A stretch of 64,000 nt of DNA from Candidatus Bathyarchaeota archaeon (GCA_023131225.1 JAGLZW010000010.1:1-64000), one strand, 5' to 3'; shown: positions 1 to 9,266, counted from the stretch's first letter. Notes: generated by a model not told the origin, from the letters alone. Program-made: numbers and translations.

Positions 1-1980
1 GGCAAATCCAGCATACTTTACGCTATCGATTTCGCTTTGTTTGGCGACCCTTTGACGAGAAGCTATCATTATCTTTTACGTGAAGGGGAAAGTGCGGGAA
101 AGGTGGCTGTCGAGTTTCTATTGAATGGTAGAACCTACCGCATTGAAAGGGGATTGAAGAGACGTGGAAAGGGGATAGGCCAAGACGTGGAGCACCTGAA
201 GTTTTACGAAGAAGACGATTTAATCGCCAGCATGAGAAATGAAGCTGTTGCGGAGCAGTTGAAAAGCATAACGGGGCTAGATAAGGAAATTTTCCGTGAA
301 GTTGTGTGGGTTAGGCAGGAGCATCTTAAGGAATTATTGGATATAGCTCCTCGAGAACGGCAGAAACGGTTAGATCAGCTGTTTGGATTAAGCGACTACG
401 AGGTGGCGTGGAACAACATACGTGGAATCCAAAGAGAATACGAGAGTGAAAAGAAGGCTTACGAGAAGGACTTTGACGTTCTAGGAATAGAGAAGCTTGA
501 GGCTGAGTATCATAAAGCTGTTGAAGAATTCTCAAATCTTGAAAATGAAATTCTTAACTTGACTAACGGGCTGCAAGAAGCAGAAATGGCTTTGCAAGCC
601 GCATCTGTCCAACTTCAGAACCTCGAACAACTTAGAAAACAAACTGAGGAATTATTAAAGAAAGAGGCTGAGCTTCAAACAAACACCGTAAACACCGAAG
701 ACATGTGTGCAAGGCTTGCAAATCAGATTCAAAGAAAAATAACGACTATTGGCGAATTGGAGCAGCGTTTGGAAACTTTCAAAGCAAAGCTGAACTTGCA
801 GAGAAAAAAGCTGCAAGAAATCGGTCTGGCTTCAGATTTGACAATTGAAGAACTAAAACACCAACTAACTTCCTTTGATGAGCAGATGACAAGCATAAGA
901 GCTGAACAGGAAGCGGCAAGAAAAGAAAACCAAGTCTCCAAGCAACGAGTCTCCAACCTCGCAGCCGAAAGCAAGTGCCCACTCTGTCTACAGCCTCTTC
1001 CAGAAAACTACAAAGCACACATGCTAAAACATATCGAAGAAGAGAAGGCGGAAAGAGAAGGAAAACTCGTAGAACTGCAGAAAAACATTCAAGAACTGGA
1101 AAAACTAAGAGACGTTGCAAACAAAGCAGTTTTAGACTTTCAATCATATACTCCCAGAATCCAAGACATAAAAACGCGTGTTCTTGAAGAGATTGAGTCC
1201 AAGGAGAAACTGGAAAAAGAATTTGAAGAACACCAATTGCGAGAAAAAATGTTTAGGACCCAGCTTGAAGAAGCCCGCAAAGAAATCGAAAAATTCGACA
1301 TATCAGAACTGGAAAATGCACGGAACCTCCATGAAACCACATCTGAGCAATATCATACAATCAAAACAAGGCTCGAATTCAGTGAAAGCCGGAAAAAGGA
1401 TATCTCCTTTAGGATTGAAGAGTTTCGCGAACGGGTTATGCACGCTCAGCAAAAGATTGAAAGAGTGAAAAAAATAGAGAAACTGTTGGAAATCCTTGAT
1501 GGAATTCGCGATGCTTATAGAGGCATACAGCCCCAGCTGCGAACGGAGTTTGTCAGAATCCTGGAACGAGTGGTTCAGCAAGTGTTAGACAGTCTTGTAG
1601 GCGAAGAAGACATTGCGTTGATCGCACGCATTGACGAAACCTACACTCCCTCTATTAAAAGCCAAGAAGGCCATGAACGGGAAGTCTCTTATCTTTCCGG
1701 TGGAGAACGCACCCTTCTAGCATTCGCCTACAGGTTTGCTCTGGGTCAGCTTATTATGCAGGCACGAACAGGACACGGCTTGCAAATGCTCTTGTTGGAC
1801 GAACCCACAGAAAGTCTCGGTAGGGAAGACCGTTCCGTTGACCGCTTAGCGGAAGCAATCGCACGTCTCAAAGCTATAGAGCAGATAATCGCAGTCACCC
1901 ACAATGAAGCTTTTGCAGAAAAAGCTGAGCACATAATAAGGTTGGAAAAGGAAGCTGATGTAAGCAAAGTTGTCGCTTAA
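1..1980 (+). CDS. rad50: Rad50 DNA repair ATPase (5' end outside window)
   Basis: ATPase of the Mre11-Rad50 double-strand-break complex. The reading frame is open from base 1, so the start lies outside. The Walker A tail GKSS is at the first visible residues, two long coiled-coil arms follow, and the zinc-hook CPLC lies near visible residue 326. The ABC signature LSGGER is near 565 and Walker B LLLDEPTES near 600. About 659 residues are visible and only some 35 appear to be missing, so the whole protein would be roughly 695 residues. Archaeal Rad50 is commonly around 850-900, so the arms look short. An mre11 gene would be expected just upstream. The identification is confident because hook and ATPase motifs occur in the right order. 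Confidence 0.93.
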   Translation, partial: GKSSILYAIDFALFGDPLTRSYHYLLREGESAGKVAVEFLLNGRTYRIERGLKRRGKGIGQDVEHLKFYEEDDLIASMRNEAVAEQLKSITGLDKEIFREVVWVRQEHLKELLDIAPRERQKRLDQLFGLSDYEVAWNNIRGIQREYESEKKAYEKDFDVLGIEKLEAEYHKAVEEFSNLENEILNLTNGLQEAEMALQAASVQLQNLEQLRKQTEELLKKEAELQTNTVNTEDMCARLANQIQRKITTIGELEQRLETFKAKLNLQRKKLQEIGLASDLTIEELKHQLTSFDEQMTSIRAEQEAARKENQVSKQRVSNLAAESKCPLCLQPLPENYKAHMLKHIEEEKAEREGKLVELQKNIQELEKLRDVANKAVLDFQSYTPRIQDIKTRVLEEIESKEKLEKEFEEHQLREKMFRTQLEEARKEIEKFDISELENARNLHETTSEQYHTIKTRLEFSESRKKDISFRIEEFRERVMHAQQKIERVKKIEKLLEILDGIRDAYRGIQPQLRTEFVRILERVVQQVLDSLVGEEDIALIARIDETYTPSIKSQEGHEREVSYLSGGERTLLAFAYRFALGQLIMQARTGHGLQMLLLDEPTESLGREDRSVDRLAEAIARLKAIEQIIAVTHNEAFAEKAEHIIRLEKEADVSKVVA

Positions 1981-2001
1981 GAATAATCATGGCGTTGTCA
2001 T

Positions 2002-2880
2002 ATGGTAAAAAGAGGTAGACAACTAGCCCTGTTAGAAGGCATTACAGCAGGCACACTTTTCGGCACGGGGGCAATATTCATCCGCCTTTTAACTAACATC
2101 AACGTTTTTTCAATAGCTCTTTGGCGGCTGATGATAGCCTCAGCAGCACTAGCTTTCATAATATTAGCGTTTAGGAGAAAACTCGACACCAGCCTAGTTC
2201 GGAAGAACCTTAAACATTTTCTTGTACTCGGGCTGCTGCTGGGCGTTCATTTCATCCTTTTCGTTTCGGCCGTGAAAAATACAACCATCTTGAATGCAAC
2301 GGTACTTGTGAATACAACGCCTATTTTTTCCATGATAATATCCACATTCCTTTACCGCATAAAACCGTCAAAACTGGCTCTGGCAGGTGTAATATTCTCG
2401 TTCATCGGGGCAGGGTTCATAGCTTATAGAGATGCTATGGCAGGAGATACTGCTAGTTTGATAGGAGATTTAGAAGCCACTTTGGCAGCCGTTGCAGAAG
2501 GTTTCTACCTTAACTATGGCAGAGAAAAACGCAGAAAGCTTCCACTCTTGCCAACCATGCTCTTCATATACTTGGCAGCAGCTCTTACCGTCGGCGCAAC
2601 AACACTCTTGACTGGAACAACTTTTGAAGTCTCAGACAGCTTAGGAATGCTTCTACTACTAGTAGGCTTTGGCATCTTCCCAACTGCAGTAGCTCACACC
2701 CTCTATTTCTCTTCACTATCCAACCTCAAGTCTTTCGAAACTGCCACTATGGCACTTCTTGAACCCTTAGGCGCAGTTCTTCTAGGTATCGCAATCTTTG
2801 CAGAATTCCCCACGCCAGTTTTCGTCTTAGGCGCAGTTCTGGTGCTTGTGGGAATTCTCTCAGTAGTAGCAGGAGAATAA
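2002..2880 (+). CDS. EamA/DMT-family transporter
   Basis: Integral membrane protein of 292 residues with about ten hydrophobic segments in two similar halves of five, the usual layout of the drug/metabolite transporter (EamA) family. An internal repeat is visible: each half ends in a G- and A-rich helix, near LGAVLLGIAIF and LVLVGILSVVAGE in the second. The substrate cannot be told from sequence. It starts at an ATG 21 nt after the rad50 stop and reads in the same direction, so the two may be co-transcribed, although function gives no reason for linkage. Confidence 0.88.
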   Translation: MVKRGRQLALLEGITAGTLFGTGAIFIRLLTNINVFSIALWRLMIASAALAFIILAFRRKLDTSLVRKNLKHFLVLGLLLGVHFILFVSAVKNTTILNATVLVNTTPIFSMIISTFLYRIKPSKLALAGVIFSFIGAGFIAYRDAMAGDTASLIGDLEATLAAVAEGFYLNYGREKRRKLPLLPTMLFIYLAAALTVGATTLLTGTTFEVSDSLGMLLLLVGFGIFPTAVAHTLYFSSLSNLKSFETATMALLEPLGAVLLGIAIFAEFPTPVFVLGAVLVLVGILSVVAGE

Positions 2881-2899
2881 CTAAAAGAATAAGATGAAG

Positions 2900-3190
2900 C
2901 TACTCTTCGATGCGCAGCTTCTTCTCTTTGATAACAAAAGCATTTTCTTTTCCAGCAATTACCCGAAATTCTTTCAATTCTGCCTTGTGTAGAAACTTAC
3001 GAAGAAGAGTTCGCAGATAGGACCGCGAAAACGGCTTCTCTTCCGCTTCATAGCTCAAGATTATTTCGCTGCCAGTCATATCAACTTCTATCTCTTCTAG
3101 CTTTTCTTCAAGGAAGTCGGCTAGTTCTTTCACCGTGTCGCCATCGACACTCTTGCGCAACTCCGAGATTTCAATAGGAATTTTCGTCAT
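2900..3190 (-). CDS. rpl22e: Ribosomal protein eL22-like
   Basis: Small basic protein of 96 residues. Its C-terminal half (FSRSYLRTLLRKFLHKAEL, then FRVIAGKENAFVI) matches from memory the core of eukaryotic ribosomal protein L22e, which reads FSKRYLKYLTKKYLKK followed by RVVA and an acidic tail; this protein also ends in charged residues (RIEE). I chose the ATG at 3190 because GGAGGG precedes it by a normal distance; a longer reading to 3274 adds a leucine-rich stretch that overlaps the upstream gene. It lies 16 nt after the DUF47 gene on the same strand. eL22 is sporadic in archaea, so this is notable. A DUF of the same fold cannot be excluded without a profile search. Confidence 0.7.
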   Translation of the reverse strand: MTKIPIEISELRKSVDGDTVKELADFLEEKLEEIEVDMTGSEIILSYEAEEKPFSRSYLRTLLRKFLHKAELKEFRVIAGKENAFVIKEKKLRIEE

Positions 3191-3206
3191 ATTTTTCTCC
3201 CTCCTG

Positions 3207-3872
3207 TCAACGTCTAACAATAATAATTCTAATTTGATCGCAAGCATCTTCGCAAGAATCAGCCGCAGTTTCAATTGCTTCGAAGAGTTGGCTTGCTAAA
3301 ACGGCTATTCCCGCTTTCAGTTTTGCCTCTTCAACGAGCAGTTGACGAGCATTCTCATGTAGATCATCAACTTTCTCTTCTTGTCGTTCTACTTCATCAG
3401 CTGCCTTCAAAGCATCTTCTGGCTTAATGACCATTTTATTCATGCTTCTTTGAAGCGATAAAGCGCACTCCTTAAGACCGTTAGCCATTTCTATAAAGGC
3501 TTTCTTCAAACTTTGTTGAACCTCCTTCATTGGAAGTACATTTAGCAACCTTGTAGCTTCTCTACACCAATCTACTACCATATCCACTCGCTTCATCAGA
3601 TGCATCAAGTCTTCCCTGTCTGAAGAGGATAACTCGCCCTGAGCCAACTCGTCCATAAAGTTCCTCCTTAGAGTATCTGCTTCTCTTTCAGCGCTTGTAA
3701 TATTGTCAATAAGCGATTTTGATTCTTTTGTCTTGTTCAAGACAGCTGCTTCCACTGCTTTTTCCAAGTCGTCTACAATGGACATTGTTGTTGTAAGGTG
3801 GCGCCGCATTGTATTTAATGCATGAGTCTCTCGGCGTTTTTTGAACCAGTCTAGTAATTCACTCATTAGCAA
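3207..3872 (-). CDS. DUF47 / PhoU-like phosphate-transport accessory protein
   Basis: All-helical protein of 221 residues of the DUF47 (TIGR00153) type. These proteins are PhoU-like and usually sit beside low-affinity phosphate permeases (Pit), where they are thought to regulate uptake. Visible features are the charged amphipathic helices with E/D-x-x-x-D spacing expected for a metal-cluster helical bundle, for example TSAEREAD and AADEVERQEEKVDDLHE. No Pit permease is next to it here; the next gene is the eL22-like protein 16 nt downstream. The ATG at 3872 gives a normal N-terminus (LLDWFKKRRE). Confidence 0.82.
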   Translation of the reverse strand: MLMSELLDWFKKRRETHALNTMRRHLTTTMSIVDDLEKAVEAAVLNKTKESKSLIDNITSAEREADTLRRNFMDELAQGELSSSDREDLMHLMKRVDMVVDWCREATRLLNVLPMKEVQQSLKKAFIEMANGLKECALSLQRSMNKMVIKPEDALKAADEVERQEEKVDDLHENARQLLVEEAKLKAGIAVLASQLFEAIETAADSCEDACDQIRIIIVRR

Positions 3873-4053
3873 GCAATCCTAGACGCTTTTTGCAATCTCT
3901 GAACTATTTCAGCCAGTCCTTATTAACACTTTTTTATTCACAACTGGCTAGTGGCAAAAAATTCGTGTTAGATCGTCCGTCGAGAGCTTTATCACAGCAA
4001 TGCTCATATGACTCTCTTGCTCATCATCCATAGGCAATGAGGTGTTTTCAAGC

Positions 4054-4806
4054 TTAAGGATTTTGCGCTCTGAACTCCAATCGTTCCACGCCTTTTCCCT
4101 TGGAAGAACGCCCCAGAATCTTTATGAAGTCAAGCTCACCAGTGGTTCTAACATGTGTTCCACCGCAAGCACACGCATGTAAACCCTTAACCTCAACAAC
4201 CCGCACTTGTGAAATGTTGGATGGAAGTGTTTTCAAGTTTTCATGAAATTTCTCAACGTATTTTTCGGCTTCATCACGATTCATAATAATTATTTCGACG
4301 GCTCTATTTTCTCTAACCATGCTGTTGGCAACGTCTTCAATTTTTTGAAACATTGGCCTTAACGAACTTGCTAAAGCTAGGTCTAGACGCGCTTTGTCGA
4401 CATCAAGTCCTGAACCTACGATTTCTACAGGACTGCTAAGAACACGTCTTACTGCTTCTGCCATTAAATGAGCTGCGGTGTGGTTTTTCATCAAAGAATA
4501 CCGACGGTTCCAGTCAATGACCCCTTTAATCACTTCACCTTGCTTAATCTCACCAACCACGTTGTCCGCTAGATGCAAAATCCGACCTCTATTCCATTGA
4601 ACTTCTGCAACGTCAGCCCTGCAATTTTCTCCTTCAATCATGCCCTTGTCTGAAGGTTGACCCCCACCAGTCGGATAAAAGGTCGTATTGTCAAAAATTA
4701 TACCTACCGATCCATCGTCTCTGGCAACTTGAAGAATTTTGGCTTCGAACTCACGCAAATAAGCATCACCATAGTAAAGAAGCTTTGTTACTGGAATCTT
4801 TCCCAT
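4054..4806 (-). CDS. alaX: Alanyl-tRNA editing protein AlaX
   Basis: Free-standing editing domain that hydrolyses mischarged Ser- or Gly-tRNA(Ala). The 250-residue protein has the FYPTGGGQPSD box near residues 43-53, the zinc-binding HTAAH at 109-113 and the CACGGTH box at 212-218, which supply the expected histidine and cysteine ligands. It has no alanine-activating or tRNA-recognition domain of full AlaRS, and its length fits the medium AlaX class. The start is the ATG at 4806. It diverges from the small damaged ORF and nitroreductase to the right. Confidence 0.93.
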   Translation of the reverse strand: MGKIPVTKLLYYGDAYLREFEAKILQVARDDGSVGIIFDNTTFYPTGGGQPSDKGMIEGENCRADVAEVQWNRGRILHLADNVVGEIKQGEVIKGVIDWNRRYSLMKNHTAAHLMAEAVRRVLSSPVEIVGSGLDVDKARLDLALASSLRPMFQKIEDVANSMVRENRAVEIIIMNRDEAEKYVEKFHENLKTLPSNISQVRVVEVKGLHACACGGTHVRTTGELDFIKILGRSSKGKGVERLEFRAQNP

Positions 4807-4898
4807 CCGATTTCACCACAAGATTCTCATTTCATTTAGAAAGTAAAATATTCTCCAACTTATATAACATATTCACTCAACTCCAGCGAGGAAAAAAC

Positions 4899-5042
4899 AT
4901 GGAGCTTATGAAAACCCTGGCAAAGGGACTAGATGAAACATTTGGAGACCTTCCTGCAAAAACCATCATTTTAATTATGGGTGAACCCACGCGCGCTAGT
5001 TGTCAAGACAGCCATAAGAATATAGCTTGGCACCGAGGCTGA
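4899..5042 (+). pseudogene. Small ORF, probably frameshifted
   Basis: An ATG with a GAGG SD eight nt upstream opens a 47-codon frame whose first 33 residues look real (KTLAKGLDETFGDLPAKT). At the alternating tract ACGCGCGCTAG the sense shifts: the next frame reads LVVKTAIRI before a TAG, and beyond that LGTEAEND continues in that same frame. This pattern suggests an indel in the CG tract plus a nonsense change in a small gene of about 55-60 residues. I do not recognise the family. It may be a translated leader of the nitroreductase, which starts within or just after it. Confidence 0.4.
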
Positions 5043-5044
5043 AA

Positions 5045-5569
5045 ATGATGGATGTGTTCAAGGCCATAAGAAACAGAAGAAGCATCCGCGCTTTTGAAAG
5101 AAAAATAGTATCCAAAGAAAAAATTGAATGGCTTATTGACGCTGCAAGACATGCACCTTCAGCAGGCAACATTCAACCCTGGGAATTCGTTATAGTGAGA
5201 AACCTTAAAATAAAGAAGCAGCTCTCAGCCGCCGCTTTAAACCAAACTTTCATTGAAGAAGCCCCAGTTGTAATAGTGGTTTGTGCAAATGAAGTGCGTT
5301 CTAGCCAAGGTTATGGACAACGCGGGGCAAACCTTTACTGCATACAAGACACCGCTGCAGCTACAGAAAACCTGTTATTAGCAGCTTATGCCATGGGACT
5401 TGGTGCTTGTTGGGTTGGGGCTTTTCGAGAAGAAAACGTAAGAAAAGCTTTAAACACCCCTGACCACGTGAGACCAGTTGCAATAATTCCAATTGGACAC
5501 CCCTCAGAAAAACCGACACCTCGGAGAAGAAGGCATATCCAAGAGATTGTTCATCTAGAAACGTTTTGA
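5045..5569 (+). CDS. Nitroreductase-family FMN oxidoreductase
   Basis: FMN-dependent NAD(P)H oxidoreductase of about 174 residues. Family signatures are AIRNRRSIRAFERK at the N-terminus (phosphate-binding arginines), APSAGNIQPWEFVIV, the internal AATENLLLAAYAMGLGACWVG helix-strand unit broken over the flavin site, and PIGHPSEKPTPRRRR near the end. I start at the ATG at 5045, six nt after a GAGG; an upstream TTG at 5027 would add six residues and overlap the damaged ORF. The physiological substrate cannot be inferred; archaeal members often act on small quinones or nitro compounds in vitro. Confidence 0.9.
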   Translation: MMDVFKAIRNRRSIRAFERKIVSKEKIEWLIDAARHAPSAGNIQPWEFVIVRNLKIKKQLSAAALNQTFIEEAPVVIVVCANEVRSSQGYGQRGANLYCIQDTAAATENLLLAAYAMGLGACWVGAFREENVRKALNTPDHVRPVAIIPIGHPSEKPTPRRRRHIQEIVHLETF

Positions 5570-5656
5570 ACTGGTCAACTGTGTTTATAGCGTGCATCGT
5601 ACAGAATGGTTTAGATTTAATAGCTTGCCTTGTGAAGTTAACCTGAGGAAGTCTAT

Positions 5657-7423
5657 TTGAAGTTCTCTCAGATAGCGGATTGCTATGAAAAAATTGATGC
5701 CACAACCAAAAGACTTGAGATGACTGATTATCTGGTGGAACTTCTTAAGCTCACCTCGAAAGACATTATAGACAAAGTTGTTTACCTTACACAGGGAAAA
5801 TTATACCCTGACTTTGTTGACATTCAGATAGGCATAGCTGAAAAGCTGGCTATTCAAGCTGTTGCAAAGGCGACAGGCAAAAGTGAGAAAGAAACCGGGG
5901 AAGACCTTGCGAAAACAGGAGACATAGGTGAAACTGCCCAAAAATTTCTTGCAAAAAAAACTCAAGCAACACTCTTCAAAGGAACGCCCTTAACAGTTGA
6001 AGAAGTCTACGATACACTCGACAAGATGGCGAGGGCGTCCGGCACAGGTTCAATGGACAGAAAGCTGAGCCTTCTCGCAGGCCTGTTGACAAGTGCTACT
6101 CCAAAAGAGGCAAAATACATCATAAGGACAGTGACCGGAAGCCTCAGATTAGGAATCGCTGACATGACGGTTTTAGACGCATTGGCAATCGCATATGGAG
6201 GCGGTAAGGAGGCAAGAGACGCATTAGAGAGAGCCTACAACATTTCTCCAGATCTTGGAAAGGTAGCCAAGATAGTTGCAAAGAAAGGGATGAAGGACAT
6301 TGAAAAAATTAAGGTGTCGCTCGGAAAACCTATACGCCCAATGCTCGCAGAACGACTGGGTTCACCTGAAGAAATCTTAGAGAAGCTTAACGGCAAATGT
6401 ATGGCAGAGTTCAAGTATGACGGGGAACGCGTGCAAGCTCACAAACAAGGAGAGCAAGTTACTTTATTTTCACGACGCCTAGATAACATCACAAATCAGT
6501 ATCCCGATGCTGTAGAGCTTTTCAAGAAATATGTCAAGGCAAAAAACGCTATCATTGAGGCGGAATGTGTTGCCGTGGACTCAGACACTGGCGAAATGAA
6601 GCCCTTCCAGGAATTGATGCATCGCAGACGGAAATATGGCATCAAAGAGGCAATGGAAGAATATCCTGTCTCGCTTTTCATGTTTGACATGTTATATGCC
6701 GACGGAGAAGACTATACTTTGAAACCTTATTTAGCCAGGCACAGAAAACTTGAGCAGATAATCAAAGAGAACACCCGCGCGAAAACTGCAGAGTCTCTCA
6801 TCGTAGACAACGCTGAAGATATGGAAAAGTTCTTTGAAAAAGCCGTGGAAAGTGGTTGCGAAGGGCTCATGTGTAAATCAATAGCCAAAGACTCGATCTA
6901 TCAGGCGGGTGCGAGAGGGTGGATGTGGATAAAATACAAGCGGGATTACAAAAGCGAAATGACCGACACCGTGGACCTAGTAGTCGTAGCAGCTTTTCAC
7001 GGTAGAGGAAAACGTGCAGGAACATATGGAGCATTACTCTTAGCGGCTTATAACCCTGACAAAGACACGTTTGAAACAGTAACAAAATGCGGAACCGGCT
7101 TTACCGATGAAGACTTGAAGAGACTACCGAAAATAATGGAGAAGCATAAGATTCCTCACAAGCATCCGAGGGTGCAGTCGATGCTTGAAGCAGATGTATG
7201 GTTTGAACCCGCTGTTGTGATTGAGGTTCTCGGAGCAGAAATCACGTTAAGCCCAGTTCACACATGTGCGATAGATGCGATTCGTAAAGAAAGCGGGTTG
7301 GCTATAAGATTTCCCCGATTCACCGGAAACTACAGATTTGACAAGTCCGCAGAAGATGCGACAACAGATAAGGAAATAGTGAAAACTTATAGAAACCAGT
7401 TAAAGAAACTGGGTGAAAGCTAA
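5657..7423 (+). CDS. lig: ATP-dependent DNA ligase (LigI type)
   Basis: Replicative DNA ligase of 588 residues. The order is an N-terminal DNA-binding helical domain (about 1-225), the adenylation domain with the nucleotidyl-lysine motif EFKYDGERVQ (lysine near 253), motif III-like SLFMFDMLY, motif IV-like EGLMCK, and motif V IKYKRDY, then an OB-fold ending in a lysine-rich tail. Length is normal for archaeal ligases. The start codon is TTG at 5657, chosen because GAGG lies eight nt upstream and the protein begins MKFSQIADCYEKID as in relatives. It stands alone between unrelated genes. Confidence 0.96.
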   Translation: MKFSQIADCYEKIDATTKRLEMTDYLVELLKLTSKDIIDKVVYLTQGKLYPDFVDIQIGIAEKLAIQAVAKATGKSEKETGEDLAKTGDIGETAQKFLAKKTQATLFKGTPLTVEEVYDTLDKMARASGTGSMDRKLSLLAGLLTSATPKEAKYIIRTVTGSLRLGIADMTVLDALAIAYGGGKEARDALERAYNISPDLGKVAKIVAKKGMKDIEKIKVSLGKPIRPMLAERLGSPEEILEKLNGKCMAEFKYDGERVQAHKQGEQVTLFSRRLDNITNQYPDAVELFKKYVKAKNAIIEAECVAVDSDTGEMKPFQELMHRRRKYGIKEAMEEYPVSLFMFDMLYADGEDYTLKPYLARHRKLEQIIKENTRAKTAESLIVDNAEDMEKFFEKAVESGCEGLMCKSIAKDSIYQAGARGWMWIKYKRDYKSEMTDTVDLVVVAAFHGRGKRAGTYGALLLAAYNPDKDTFETVTKCGTGFTDEDLKRLPKIMEKHKIPHKHPRVQSMLEADVWFEPAVVIEVLGAEITLSPVHTCAIDAIRKESGLAIRFPRFTGNYRFDKSAEDATTDKEIVKTYRNQLKKLGES

Positions 7424-7501
7424 AATTTCTATGCGCGTTGGCGAAAGTTAAAGAATTTCGAAAGATATATGATACCTTAGATACTTACCTTTAATTAAGC
7501 T

Positions 7502-8440
7502 GTGGTGTCAATGGCAAATAGACACAATCACAAGACAGGTAAAAAGGGTTTAAACAGAAAACTATTAACCGGTGTTGTTCTGATCACTACTATTCTTTTG
7601 GCTATTTTTGTCGGATATTACCTATTTTTTCAGCATCACACAGAAAATTGGACGGCCGCCATAATAGACCAACTAGTTGTGCAAGAAGAACTGGAAAACC
7701 CAATTTTTAATGCTAATTGCACTTCAATACTGAACGCTTCAGGGTTTGATGTGAAATACTATTCCGGTAGCGATGTCAATGTGACGTTTTACAAAGATCT
7801 TCCTTCTAAAGGCGGCAAAATAACAATTCTGAGGGCTCACTCAGCAGTAAGAGATAACACAGATTGGGTTGATCTGTTCACGTGTGAAAGTTTTAAGGAA
7901 GGACAATATACTGACTTGGCACATGATAGGCAGATCAGTAAGGCTCAGATGTATTCGTCTGATGAATGGTATTTTGCCATTGGTCCTACGTTTATAGATC
8001 TAAGCACGACCGGATTGTTTGACAGCAATTGTGTAATTATTTTGATGGGATGCAATAGTCTTAACGAGACGACTATGGCAGAAGCATTAGTCGGAAGAGG
8101 CGCTAAAGTTGTTATAGGGTGGACTAGTTGGGTGGAAGCGAGCTATACTGACTCCTTTACTATACAACTGCTTCAACGTTTACTCGCTGAGGATCCCGAG
8201 ACCATTAAAGGTGCCGTAAGCAAGATAAATCACCAAATAGAACTCTATCATCCAAATCCTTACAACACAACACTGACTTACTATCCAACATCAGATGAAG
8301 CTGCGAGCCACATTATTCCAACGAGAAACAATGAAATATCTCCGGGCTTTATAGGAGAATTATTCCAAATTTTGCTCTTTACTACTTTGGCAAAACGGAA
8401 ATGTGACGTGCAGATGGCCTCTTTAGTTGAGGCGAAGTGA
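7502..8440 (+). CDS. Membrane-anchored caspase-fold-like protein
   Basis: Protein of 312 residues with one N-terminal membrane helix (about 21-43) and a large outer domain. That domain alternates strands and helices and has a His in ILRAHSA (residue 113) and a Cys in ILMGCNS (residue 184), each at the end of a hydrophobic strand. This His-then-Cys arrangement is the hallmark of caspase-like (clan CD: clostripain, CHAT, gingipain) peptidases. The following GAKVVIGWTSWVE also fits CHAT-like domains. It starts at GTG 7502 or ATG 7511. It stands alone, with a TATA-like stretch near 7465. The peptidase role is inference; no substrate is apparent. Confidence 0.6.
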   Translation: MVSMANRHNHKTGKKGLNRKLLTGVVLITTILLAIFVGYYLFFQHHTENWTAAIIDQLVVQEELENPIFNANCTSILNASGFDVKYYSGSDVNVTFYKDLPSKGGKITILRAHSAVRDNTDWVDLFTCESFKEGQYTDLAHDRQISKAQMYSSDEWYFAIGPTFIDLSTTGLFDSNCVIILMGCNSLNETTMAEALVGRGAKVVIGWTSWVEASYTDSFTIQLLQRLLAEDPETIKGAVSKINHQIELYHPNPYNTTLTYYPTSDEAASHIIPTRNNEISPGFIGELFQILLFTTLAKRKCDVQMASLVEAK

Positions 8441-8445
8441 TCTGT

Positions 8446-8877
8446 TTATTCTTTGACTCGAGTCTCTACAGTTCCTTGCGATTGCGTTTTCCCGAATATT
8501 ATTCGAGTGGGTTTAGGTTTCGTGAAGGTTGCTGGAGTTGAAGGTGGATGTGGGCTTTTGAGGTTTTCGCAATGCTTTGAGACAATTAGGTAAAGTCGGT
8601 CTCTGAGGTCTATTCCTATTGGTTTTAATTCTTTGAGTTGTTTGATTTTGCTGGCTAAATTGTTGTCTTCTAGTGTTTCAGTAATCCACTTTTCAAAATC
8701 CTTTCTGTAAAGGTGAAACTCCAAAGATTTGATGTCTATATCTAGAATTTTCTTGACAAACTCTTCTAAAGACGCGGCACTTTCTCCAGTATAGTTTCCT
8801 ATTGAGGTGAAGAAGTAAAAGGCCTTATCTCTGGGAAGGGGTCTTAGAATTCTGGATGTTTTGGGTTCATTCAACAT
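8446..8877 (-). CDS. DUF5752-like conserved archaeal protein
   Basis: Protein of 143 residues convergent with the caspase-like gene. The N-terminal 95 residues (KAFYFFTSIGNYTGESA, then SLEFHLYRKDFEKWI) recall a small conserved archaeal family that I know as DUF5752; its function is unknown. The last 45 residues are proline- and threonine-rich and probably disordered. The start ATG at 8877 has a GGTGA eight nt upstream. The family name is from memory and should be treated as provisional; that it is a real coding gene is more certain. Confidence 0.7.
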   Translation of the reverse strand: MLNEPKTSRILRPLPRDKAFYFFTSIGNYTGESAASLEEFVKKILDIDIKSLEFHLYRKDFEKWITETLEDNNLASKIKQLKELKPIGIDLRDRLYLIVSKHCENLKSPHPPSTPATFTKPKPTRIIFGKTQSQGTVETRVKE

Positions 8878-9266
8878 AATTTTTCACCATTAATTATTCT
8901 ACTCTATTTATAGATGGGTTTCAAGATTTAAAACTTAGGTTTGCGAAAAGCCGTAACTGCTTATTTTTGAGTCAAAATGTGTTTGTCGTTCTTTTGGAAC
9001 GGTATTGTCACAAGTGTGTATGTGCGATGTTTCTAGTGCTCCAGATTTCATTTTACTCCAAACAGGCAACTAATACACTCCAGATATGAATTGATGATAT
9101 TTAATGCTAGAATTAAAGGTGATTAAGGGTTGTAATAGGAGAATTTGTGACATTTATTGAAGGTTATTGGAGATTAGAACGATGGTGGTTCTTGGTTTGT
9201 ACGTATTTTGCTTATTCGGAAGGCGTAAGTTTTATTAAGTATTGCGACAGACGATAATTTGGAGCC
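8878..9266. other. Intergenic gap, no gene seen
   Basis: About 390 nt of AT-rich sequence between divergent genes. I see no open frame with a ribosome binding site and no tRNA-like fold. It must carry the promoters of both flanking genes, but no single TATA element stands out. Confidence 0.6.
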
